Below are positions 1-6,177 of a DNA stretch of 10,738 bases, in pieces. Numbering within the stretch: the stretch's first letter is position 1; each line of letters opens with the position of its first letter. Position numbers and translations under genes: made by a program. The stretch is from G039029935 sp039029935. GTDB lineage: Bacteria > Chloroflexota > Anaerolineae > Caldilineales > Caldilineaceae. Below the pieces are notes generated by a model, which searched no databases, was not told the origin of the DNA, and saw nothing but the letters and a program-made list of their open reading frames with translations. The DNA lies in the NCBI GenBank assembly GCA_039029935.1, contig JBCCFC010000355.1, forward strand, positions 1 to 10,738. Direction: 5' to 3'.

Positions 1-261
1 GATACCGCAATACTTGGACGCGTTGTTTCCTTTCGTGTATACTATAAATGTTCTAATTTAAATTGAATAGGCAAGTAGAAACCAGTATCACAGACTTGTT
101 ATCTGTTGCGCAGGTTGGCTACCTGCACCAGTATCGCAGGTTGGCTACCTGCGCAACAGATAACAAGTCTGTGATACTGGTTTCTACTTGCCTATTCAAT
201 TTAAATTAGAACATTTATAGTATACACGAAAGGAAACAACGCGTCCAAGTATTGCGGTATC
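1..261. repeat. Perfect 115-base inverted repeat at the window edge
   Basis: Bases 1-115 and 147-261 are exact reverse complements, separated by a 31-base loop (116-146). The loop and its edges hold a 17-base direct repeat, GCAGGTTGGCTACCTGC, at 110-126 and 136-152. Each copy is a short hairpin (GCAGGT/ACCTGC). No open reading frame of note, transposase or target-site duplication is visible. The left arm starts at base 1, so the repeat could extend outside the window. Perfect identity over such long arms is unusual for a stable chromosomal palindrome, so a chimeric assembly or amplification join is a real alternative to a MITE-like element. With the following 90 bases, in which nothing was recognised, this fills the gene-free start of the window. 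Confidence 0.9.
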
Positions 262-351
262 ACCCCACACCCATCCTCAACGGCTCACCGTCGGCAAAAA
301 TACTTGATGCCCGATCTTACTTGGTCTTTGTTGATGCTGCATCATAATTTA

Positions 352-672
352 TCATCCGTTTGGCCCTGTTTGCGTTTCGATGAGAAACACCCTGTGTTCA
401 AAGCCACCACGTTCAACCCGTTTATGTTGCCGCATCGCATTGAGTTCGACCTCATCCACGCCCAGCGATGCCGCCAATGCATAGACAACTTCAAGGATAT
501 CGGCAAGCTCCTCCGGGTTATGGGAGGCACAGAATTCGGCCACTTCCTCGTGCAGTTTGGCGTTCAGCGCAGCCAAATACTCGGTTTCACTAAGTACACG
601 GGTGGTGGCGACTTGACCATTGGCGTGGATAATCTCAGGAATTCTATCACGCACCAGCTTATTATGCCTCAT
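352..672 (-). CDS. MazG-like nucleoside triphosphate pyrophosphohydrolase
   Basis: This 106-residue protein matches the small all-alpha NTP pyrophosphatase superfamily (MazG / phosphoribosyl-ATP pyrophosphohydrolase-like). Such enzymes hydrolyse (often non-canonical) NTPs to NMP and pyrophosphate in the cytoplasm. The N-terminus KLVRDRIPEII (residues 5-15) is the hallmark of the small house-cleaning subgroup. The metal-binding pattern is visible as EExxE (E42, E43, E46) followed by ExxD in EELADILE (E55, D58). The length is normal for a single-domain member. The start is well supported by GGAGG six bases upstream. The ATG lies 11 bases inside the 3' end of the kinase-like gene, so the two are probably translationally coupled. 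It is the last gene of the minus-strand operon. The family is fairly sure; the substrate is unknown. Confidence 0.87.
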   Translation of the reverse strand: MRHNKLVRDRIPEIIHANGQVATTRVLSETEYLAALNAKLHEEVAEFCASHNPEELADILEVVYALAASLGVDEVELNAMRQHKRVERGGFEHRVFLIETQTGPNG

Positions 673-1660
673 AGTTCGCCTCCGTTAGTTGAACACGGTG
701 ATAGTAAGAAAGCCCGCCTTGATTGTCATAGGTTAATCGGTTGGGTTGCCCATCTTGAAATTGTCCAAACTCAATGCGATGACTGGTATTCTGGAGCCGG
801 AAACGATGTTCTCCCTCTGGTACAAGCACTGATCCAGTCGGCCAATAGGCGTCTACCCACAAAGTATCATCCACCAATGTCACCGCCAACTGTTTTTGGA
901 GATGGGCATGAACATCGTCGCCTACATAGACCCCTGTCAATGCTTGGAGTGATGCGACATCAACGGTGACATCCGCTTGCCATTCATCCAACCCAATCTC
1001 TGCCAATAGCAACGCTTTCAAGTGCTCGATATCATTGTGGGTTGCATCCAACACCAGCACATCACTTTGCCATCCCTGCAACCATGCCAGACTCAAGTCT
1101 CCCGCCATCTTGAAATAGGCGACCACATCGTCAAAGGTCTGTGGCGGCTTGTCTTGGTGGAGGCCATACCCGCTCATGTCCCTGATTGTGTCATCGAGCC
1201 ATTGTTGCCCCCGTTGCGCCACCGCTCGTGTGAGGGCTGTGTGTTGGTCTACGTCGAGATAGATAGTCAACGGGTTGAGCGGGGTCAAAATTTGTTCGAG
1301 TGTCAGACCAAATGCTTGGATGCGCTCGTGACTGTAATACCCTGTCGCCACCAGCCAGTTGAAACAGGGGAAAATGGAATCCATCAGCAATACTGTATCT
1401 CTGCTGGTGTCATTGCCGATGAATTCGCTTACAAATTGGTGCGAGGCAGCCAACAGCGTGTCGATCTGTTGACGATTGCCGCTTTGCACTTCCTGCACAA
1501 ATTGCTGGAACGCATCCAAATAGAGCAGGTCGTTTTCATAGACCCAGCGCATGGGCATGTCATGCAGACGCAGTTGGTCGTACAGAAAGGATGAGAGTGT
1601 GGATTTGCCCGCACCGGGGCTAGAGCCGTAGAAAATGATGAGTTGGTGTTTGAGAGTCAT
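662..1660 (-). CDS. dTMP-kinase-like P-loop protein with C-terminal beta-rich domain
   Basis: This is a predicted cytoplasmic P-loop NTPase of about 332 residues from the chosen start. The Walker A motif is GSSPGAGKST (residues 12-21). A Walker B-like strand, TVLLMDS, lies near residues 89-95. LTIYLDVD followed by ALTRAVAQRG (about 131-151) resembles the strand and LID-side region of thymidylate and other nucleoside-phosphate kinases. Residues from about 238 to the end (LTGVYVG, then LVPEGEHRFRLQ and RIEFGQF) look like a separate beta-rich domain, similar in pattern to the DUF3471-type tail of some serine hydrolases. I chose the ATG at 1660 because AGGA precedes it by about nine bases. An in-frame ATG at 1690 adds 10 residues but has no clear ribosome site and overlaps the upstream gene by 8 bases. 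It sits between the acetyltransferase and pyrophosphohydrolase genes. The kinase-like fold is likely; the substrate is unknown. Confidence 0.8.
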   Translation of the reverse strand: MTLKHQLIIFYGSSPGAGKSTLSSFLYDQLRLHDMPMRWVYENDLLYLDAFQQFVQEVQSGNRQQIDTLLAASHQFVSEFIGNDTSRDTVLLMDSIFPCFNWLVATGYYSHERIQAFGLTLEQILTPLNPLTIYLDVDQHTALTRAVAQRGQQWLDDTIRDMSGYGLHQDKPPQTFDDVVAYFKMAGDLSLAWLQGWQSDVLVLDATHNDIEHLKALLLAEIGLDEWQADVTVDVASLQALTGVYVGDDVHAHLQKQLAVTLVDDTLWVDAYWPTGSVLVPEGEHRFRLQNTSHRIEFGQFQDGQPNRLTYDNQGGLSYYHRVQLTEANYEA

Positions 1661-1682
1661 AGTTTGTTTTCCTACATACACA

Positions 1683-2396
1683 TCACGCATAATTCACACA
1701 CGAGAAACAGGGTCTAAGCCCCAAACTTTGCGCCACTTTCGCCGATGCCACATTGCTCAACGCATGTGAATAAAAGGCCACCTTGCCCGCGCTCATCACA
1801 TGTGCGGCCCACGCCATCGTCACCTGTCGCCCCAATCCTTGCCGACGATGTGCTTCATCGGTATAGACATAGCTTTCCGCTGCCTTGTCATTCTCACCGG
1901 TTGATTGACAGGCCGAGACGATTTTGCCATCTCGAATGATTGCAAAGAGGGGATTGCCTTCGACGATGGGGGCGGGAATCGGGTCGTTCAACAGTGCGTG
2001 GTGTTCACCGGTGAGTGGCACGACATCGGCAAAATCACTGGCGGTTGGTATGGCTGGAAACAGATAGGTCTGCCCCATGAACATCTCCTCACACGGACTA
2101 TCCTGCGCCAGCAAGGTGCGGATGGTGTCGTGATTATGGTAGACATCGGCTTGGTCCAGTGCCGCTATCTGGCTGCGAATGGCCGGAGCCACATCATGAC
2201 GAAAATAGACCCAGTATTGTGCCTCATTTCGATAGACATAGACACGGGCGATGTCGTCTGGGTTGGGGCCAGGTATGCGCATCAGCAGTCCTTCGTGGTT
2301 GAGGCCAATGCATTCGATGGCTAATTGATATTGGATGAGCTGGTTTGTGTTCATGCGATTGATTGTATCGTTGACTATATGCGTATCCTGCGACAT
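1683..2396 (-). CDS. GNAT-family N-acetyltransferase
   Basis: This 237-residue protein has a C-terminal GNAT domain (about residues 145-230). The acetyl-CoA pyrophosphate-binding motif A is seen as RRQGLGRQV (R184-V191). It is preceded by the strand ESYVYTDEAH and followed by the helix and the HALSNVASAKVAQSLGL segment typical of the FR47/GNAT fold. The first 140 or so residues are poorly conserved to my eye and may be a second, degenerate GNAT-like half or a substrate domain. The acceptor substrate cannot be told. The ATG at 2396 has no strong Shine-Dalgarno; an in-frame ATG at 2354 would drop 14 residues. The stop codon lies close to, or within, the start of the next gene, so this is the promoter-proximal gene of a three-gene minus-strand operon. 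Family assignment is confident; function is open. Confidence 0.85.
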   Translation of the reverse strand: MSQDTHIVNDTINRMNTNQLIQYQLAIECIGLNHEGLLMRIPGPNPDDIARVYVYRNEAQYWVYFRHDVAPAIRSQIAALDQADVYHNHDTIRTLLAQDSPCEEMFMGQTYLFPAIPTASDFADVVPLTGEHHALLNDPIPAPIVEGNPLFAIIRDGKIVSACQSTGENDKAAESYVYTDEAHRRQGLGRQVTMAWAAHVMSAGKVAFYSHALSNVASAKVAQSLGLRPCFSCVNYA

Positions 2397-2528
2397 TCGT
2401 TGAGCAAGGTCAGTTCTGATTCAAGATTGATAAATGTTATAATAGAGACAATTATAATCTGTTTGCCATGTACGGGAAAAATTTTTTATTGTATGTAGAA
2501 TAAGACTGACAAAACAAAGGAGCTATCA
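2397..2528. promoter_or_regulatory. AT-rich divergent promoter region
   Basis: This 132-base gap separates the divergent acetyltransferase operon and dioxygenase gene. Two perfect TATAAT boxes lie on the plus strand at 2438-2443 and 2453-2458. The second overlaps a TATAAT on the minus strand at 2451-2456, so both transcription units could start here. No good TTGACA box stands at 16-18 bases from any of them, so the exact promoters are uncertain. AAGGAG at 2517-2522 is the ribosome-binding site of the dioxygenase gene. Confidence 0.45.
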
Positions 2529-3344
2529 ATGGTTGAATCAACTCTTACACAGCATTTTCAACAAAACGGCTATGCAGTCGCGCGTGGCCTCTTTTCAGAG
2601 GATGAGATCGCCATGTACAAACAGCATTACATGGACCTGCGTCATAACGGCGAATACGAAGGCGATTTTGCAGGTGTCCAAATCAGCGACGGGGATATCA
2701 ACAAGGCTGACCCGCTCCAGCAATACCCACGCATGATCCACATGCATCGCTGGGATGAGACCACGCTTGCGTGGCTGCTGGATGACCGTATCCGTCAGCA
2801 TCTTAATGCCTTTTTGGGCAACGACCCCTATGCGGTCCAGAGTATGCTTTACTTCAAGCCACCAGGTGCACGGGGACAGGCACTGCACCAAGATCAATAT
2901 TATCTGCGCGCACGGCCCGGCACTTGCGTAGCAGCGTGGTTGGCGTTGGATGATTGTGATGAGAATAACGGCTGTTTACAGGTGGTTCCCAGCACTGGTG
3001 ATTTGCCTGTCCTCTGCGCTGTGCAGGCTGACACCACTGAAAGCTTTACCGATGTCACTGTGCCGTTGAGTGAAGAGATGCAACCCGAAGCCATGAAGAT
3101 GGACGCTGGGGATATGCTCTTCTTTAACGGCAGTGTCATTCATGGCAGCTTCTCTAACCGCACCGAGAGTCGCTTTCGTCGTTCGCTGATCGGTCACTAT
3201 GTTACTGCCGAATCAGAGAATTTGACCAGTTATACCCAGCCGATGTTGACCTTTGCTGGCGATGAAAAGTGGCTTGACGTTTCGCCAATGGGCGGGGCGT
3301 GTGGTGTGTGGGTAGATAATGAAGTTTCGATGGTGGAGCGGTAG
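2529..3344 (+). CDS. Phytanoyl-CoA dioxygenase (PhyH) family protein
   Basis: This 271-residue protein is a complete member of the PhyH family of cytoplasmic Fe(II)/2-oxoglutarate-dependent oxygenases, which usually hydroxylate a small organic or acyl substrate. The double-stranded beta-helix motifs are in order. The HxD iron site is in ALHQDQYY (H120, D122). The strand AAWLALDDCDENNGCLQVVPSTG is split over residues 135-157. The distal iron histidine is in GSVIHGSFSNRT (H205). The 2-oxoglutarate-binding arginine is one of the R215-R218 cluster. The start is secure: AAGGAG lies six bases before the ATG. The gene stands alone, divergent from the acetyltransferase operon and convergent with the acyl-CoA dehydrogenase, with a hairpin at its 3' side. 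The family covers many substrates (phytanoyl-CoA, ectoine, halogenation and others), and nothing here fixes which. Confidence 0.93.
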   Translation: MVESTLTQHFQQNGYAVARGLFSEDEIAMYKQHYMDLRHNGEYEGDFAGVQISDGDINKADPLQQYPRMIHMHRWDETTLAWLLDDRIRQHLNAFLGNDPYAVQSMLYFKPPGARGQALHQDQYYLRARPGTCVAAWLALDDCDENNGCLQVVPSTGDLPVLCAVQADTTESFTDVTVPLSEEMQPEAMKMDAGDMLFFNGSVIHGSFSNRTESRFRRSLIGHYVTAESENLTSYTQPMLTFAGDEKWLDVSPMGGACGVWVDNEVSMVER

Positions 3345-3360
3345 ATTGGTATTCGGTATT

Positions 3361-3419
3361 CGGTGCGTCAGTATTCGGTGCGTTGGTTCGATGATTGGCT
3401 ACCGAACACCGACGCACCG
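3361..3419. terminator. Hairpin between convergent genes
   Basis: Bases 3361-3379 and 3401-3419 form a 19-base stem with two mismatches and a 21-base loop, in an 83-base gap between convergent genes. On minus-strand RNA the two mismatches become G-U wobbles, so the stem is better for transcripts of the acyl-CoA dehydrogenase gene, whose stop codon is only 8 bases away. There is no U-tract on either side, so it is not a classic intrinsic terminator. It may be a repeat-derived stem: the motif ATTCGGT recurs just upstream at 3351-3379. Confidence 0.5.
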
Positions 3420-3427
3420 GCCCACTG

Positions 3428-4606
3428 TTAATACGATCTTGGCAACCCTAGCACTTTCTCCGCGATAAAGCTCATGATCAACTCGCGGCTGACAGGGGCT
3501 ATGCGTGGTATCATGCTTTCGCGCAGATAGCGTTCAACATGATATTCTTTGGCATAGCCCATGCCACCATGTGTCAACACGGCTGTCTCACAGGCGCGGA
3601 ACCCCGCTTCTCCTGACAGATATTTGGCGGCGTTGGCCTCAGCCCCACACGACTGCCCCGAATCATAGAGCCACGCCGCCTTGAGCATCATCAAATGTGC
3701 CGCCTCCAATTCCATCCAGCAGCGCGCCAATGGGTGTTGAATACCTTGGTTCTGTCCAATCGGGCGGTCAAAGACAATTCGTTCTTGTGCATAGCTGGTC
3801 GCTCGGTCCAGTGCTGCCTTGCCAATGCCGATGGCCTCGGCTGCGATCAGGATACGCTCTGGGTTTAGGCCATGCAAAATATAGTGAAACCCTTTGCCCT
3901 CTTCGCCAATGCGGTCTGTCATAGGGATGGTGAGGTTGTCGATAAACACGACATTGGAGTCAACGGCCTTGCGTCCCATCTTGTCGATTTCACGCACTTC
4001 GATGGCTGTGCGGTCCAGAACAATATAAAAGAGACTCAGCCCCTCTGTGGTTTTGCGTCCCGTCCGTTCCAGTTCTTCCAGCGACGTGGTGCGCGCCAAC
4101 AACAACATCTTGTTGGCAACCTGCGCCGTCGATATCCACACCTTTTCGCCATTGACGACATAGTGATCCCCATGTCGTTCGGCCTTTGTGGTCAGCTTGA
4201 GCGTATTTAGCCCCGTATTGGGTTCGGTGACAGCAAAACAGGCCAGTTCCTTGCCTGCAATCAACGGGGGCAACCAGCGATTTTTCTGTTCCTCTGTGCC
4301 AAAGACGACGACCGGGTGCAGCCCAAAGATGTTCATATGTACCGATGACGCCGCTGCCATCGCCCCACCTGACTGCGCAACGGTCTGAAGCATCAACGCT
4401 GCCTCGGTGATGCCCAGTCCGACACCACCATACTCCTCTGGCATGGCAATGCCCAATGCGCCGACCTTGGCGAGCGCGGCATGAAAGTCAAAGGGGAAAT
4501 CGCCAGTACGGTCTTTTTCAAGCCAGTAGTCATCGTCAAACTCTTGGCAGACATCACGGATGAGGCTAAGAATTTCTTGTTGTTCTTGGTTTAGTGAGAA
4601 GTTCAT
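3428..4606 (-). CDS. Acyl-CoA dehydrogenase, catalytic base apparently in the IVD/LCAD position
   Basis: This 392-residue protein is a full-length FAD-dependent acyl-CoA dehydrogenase that would introduce a 2,3-double bond into an acyl-CoA and pass electrons to ETF. The N-terminal helical domain (about 1-115), central beta domain with CFAVTEPNTG (123-132) and WIST (157-160), and C-terminal helical domain (about 230-392) are all present. The C-terminal motif GGMGYAKEYHVERYLRE (347-363) is clear. At the place where short/medium-chain enzymes carry the catalytic Glu (YEGT) this protein reads IAPVS, so P371 replaces the Glu. Instead E250 in LNPERILIA aligns with the base used by isovaleryl- and long-chain acyl-CoA dehydrogenases. 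It lies 125 bases downstream of the CoA-transferase gene. No good Shine-Dalgarno precedes the ATG. Family certain, substrate unknown. Confidence 0.94.
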   Translation of the reverse strand: MNFSLNQEQQEILSLIRDVCQEFDDDYWLEKDRTGDFPFDFHAALAKVGALGIAMPEEYGGVGLGITEAALMLQTVAQSGGAMAAASSVHMNIFGLHPVVVFGTEEQKNRWLPPLIAGKELACFAVTEPNTGLNTLKLTTKAERHGDHYVVNGEKVWISTAQVANKMLLLARTTSLEELERTGRKTTEGLSLFYIVLDRTAIEVREIDKMGRKAVDSNVVFIDNLTIPMTDRIGEEGKGFHYILHGLNPERILIAAEAIGIGKAALDRATSYAQERIVFDRPIGQNQGIQHPLARCWMELEAAHLMMLKAAWLYDSGQSCGAEANAAKYLSGEAGFRACETAVLTHGGMGYAKEYHVERYLRESMIPRIAPVSRELIMSFIAEKVLGLPRSY

Positions 4607-4658
4607 TTATGTGCCCAAAACCTATTTTCTTACATATGGAATTGAACGTGTTGGTTCA

Positions 4659-4686
4659 TATTTAGGATGATATTTTTCATCGTCAA
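4659..4686 (-). promoter_or_regulatory. Candidate promoter for the acyl-CoA dehydrogenase gene
   Basis: On the minus strand TTGACG (4686-4681) is followed after 16 bases by TAAATA (4664-4659), about 50 bases before the ATG at 4606. The -35 is good and the -10 is weak (3 of 6). It would let this gene be expressed without the upstream CoA-transferase; read-through from that gene is equally possible. Confidence 0.3.
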
Positions 4687-4731
4687 TTGAGTTTTAACCC
4701 TTTGGCATATCGCCATTCATAAGAAATGCAC

Positions 4732-5934
4732 TCAAGTTGTTGTTCCGGCGTCAACCAACGCAGTGATTTTATCCTCATCATACCCCAACTCGCGCAGCAC
4801 CTCACGACTATCCTGCCCCAGCAGCGGTGTGTGGCGATGCAAACTCGGCTGCGACTCAGACCATGTGCTGGGGATGGCTGTGGTACGGATACGCCCTTCG
4901 CTGGGGTGATCCTGCTCTGGGAAAAAATTAATCGCTTGCAGATGTTCATCCGCAAAGACATCTTCCAGCGTGGAAACGGCGGCATGGGGCAAGTCTGTTT
5001 TAGACAATCGGTCAAGCCACTCTGCGGTTGTGCGTTGACGGAAGCAATCCTGTACAAAGCCATAGACCTCGACAATGTTTTGCCCCCGTGTTTTCATGGT
5101 GGCAAAGATGCCCTGTCCGATTAAATTAGGACGGTCGATCATCTGCAAAAACTCCGCCCATTGCTTGTCGTTGTAGACCAGCAAGCCGATATAGCCATCC
5201 TTGGTGGCATAGGGGCGACGGTTGGGGTTGACAATGCGCTCATAGCCTGGAACGCCTTCGGGTGGTTCAAAGGTATAGCCACCCAGATGGTCGCTCATCA
5301 AAAACTGGACCATCGTTTCAAACATAGGAACTTCGATGGCCTGCCCCTTGCCCGTGCGCTCACGGTAGAATAACGCTGCTGTCACCGCGTTGACCACATT
5401 GAGTCCAGTCACACGGTCGCAGAAATTAGCAGGCAGAAACTTGGGTGCATCACCATAGGCTCGCTCAAAGAGATTGGGGACACCCGACATGGTTTGGATC
5501 AGGTCGTCATAGGCGGTGCGCTCGGCATAGGGACCATCCTGCCCAAAACCAAAACAGGCGACATAGATAATCTGTGGGTTGACCGCTGCCGCATCCTCAT
5601 AGGACAACCCCAAGCGCGCCATCGCCTGCGGACGGATATTGCTCACCAGCACATCTCCCTGCGCAACCAACTTGAGCAAGGCATCTCGCCCCATCTCATG
5701 TTTAAGGTTGAGCACCAAGCTGCGTTTATTGCGATTGCTGTTCATGAAGATGTTGCTCATGCCCTCACTGTGGCTGTGATTGGCATAGCGCATGACATCC
5801 CCGTGCGGCGGTTCGACTTTGATTACATCTGCGCCCATATCACCCAGAAACTGAGTGGCAAATGGCCCCATAACGATACTGGTCAGATCGATGACTTTGA
5901 TACCCGATAGCGGTCCCGTGATTTCTCCCTGCAT
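4732..5934 (-). CDS. CaiB/BaiF CoA-transferase family protein
   Basis: This 400-residue class III CoA-transferase would move CoA between two carboxylic acids through an aspartyl-CoA intermediate, acting as an intertwined dimer in the cytoplasm. Visible family marks are GIKVIDLTSIVMGPFATQFLG (split, residues 11-31), GADVIKVEPPHGD (34-46), NRNKRSLVLNLK (67-78), and the catalytic aspartate in NFCDRVTGL (D173). The length matches the family. The frame is open up to an ATG at 6072, but I reject the extra 46 residues. The ATG at 5934 is preceded by GGGAG at good spacing and starts the conserved domain, and the longer form would translate a hairpin repeat at 5972-6012. TATACT at 5968-5963 on the minus strand is a possible -10. 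It is followed by the acyl-CoA dehydrogenase, so together they probably activate and oxidise an organic acid. The substrate is unknown. Confidence 0.94.
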   Translation of the reverse strand: MQGEITGPLSGIKVIDLTSIVMGPFATQFLGDMGADVIKVEPPHGDVMRYANHSHSEGMSNIFMNSNRNKRSLVLNLKHEMGRDALLKLVAQGDVLVSNIRPQAMARLGLSYEDAAAVNPQIIYVACFGFGQDGPYAERTAYDDLIQTMSGVPNLFERAYGDAPKFLPANFCDRVTGLNVVNAVTAALFYRERTGKGQAIEVPMFETMVQFLMSDHLGGYTFEPPEGVPGYERIVNPNRRPYATKDGYIGLLVYNDKQWAEFLQMIDRPNLIGQGIFATMKTRGQNIVEVYGFVQDCFRQRTTAEWLDRLSKTDLPHAAVSTLEDVFADEHLQAINFFPEQDHPSEGRIRTTAIPSTWSESQPSLHRHTPLLGQDSREVLRELGYDEDKITALVDAGTTT

Positions 5935-5971
5935 ACATGACTCCCGAAATTTTTTAATGCGTAGTATAGAG

Positions 5972-6012
5972 CAGTAACACAGATTGGTTATCTGTGACGC
6001 AAGTAGCCAACC
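5972..6012. repeat. REP-like two-hairpin element related to the centre of the left inverted repeat
   Basis: This 41-base stretch resembles the sequence at 93-126: CAGTA(A/T)CACAGA, then GTTATCTGT, then GCA(A/G)GT. Its first part folds as CACAGAT/ATCTGTG (5978-5984 with 5990-5996). The final part, AAGTAGCCAACC, matches the other copy read in the inverted sense. It lies between the divergent CoA-transferase and ribonuclease genes. It looks like a degenerate member of a dispersed intergenic repeat family. Confidence 0.55.
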
Positions 6013-6080
6013 TTCGAGACTGTCCTTTGTCCTGCCTACCCACTGTGTGAAATTCTCAGCATTATACTCCATTAAGTTCC

Positions 6081-6109
6081 TTGCTCAAACTGTCCAACTA
6101 GGCTAAGAT
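6081..6109 (+). promoter_or_regulatory. Candidate promoter for the ribonuclease-barstar genes
   Basis: TTGCTC (6081-6086) and TAAGAT (6104-6109) are spaced by 17 bases. They match the consensus at 3 and 4 of 6 positions. Transcription would start near 6116, leaving a leader of about 60 bases before the ATG at 6178. This is a weak prediction based only on boxes and spacing. Confidence 0.3.
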
Positions 6110-6177
6110 ACAGATGAATGGACGCTGTAAAGCGTATAAACAAAAAACAAGAGAGTATCTTTCTAATTGAGGCAATT

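Noticed and set aside
1..261. Insertion sequence with terminal inverted repeats
   Set aside because: Only a 31-base loop lies between the arms and no transposase frame is present. At most it is a non-autonomous element.
278..289. Small hairpin ACGG/CCGT after the MazG-like gene as a terminator
   Set aside because: A four-base stem without a U-tract is too weak to call.
304..969. Open plus-strand frame of 221 codons
   Set aside because: It runs antisense to the MazG-like and kinase-like genes, has no ribosome site, and its protein shows no domain pattern. The minus-strand genes have clear motifs.
4683..5075. Open minus-strand frame of 130 codons within the CoA-transferase region
   Set aside because: It overlaps the 3' part of the CoA-transferase gene in another frame on the same strand, has no Shine-Dalgarno, and the CoA-transferase frame keeps its family pattern through this stretch.
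5935..6072. N-terminal extension of the CoA-transferase to an ATG at 6072
   Set aside because: The extra 46 residues translate a hairpin repeat and carry no family similarity, whereas the ATG at 5934 has GGGAG at proper spacing and begins the conserved domain.
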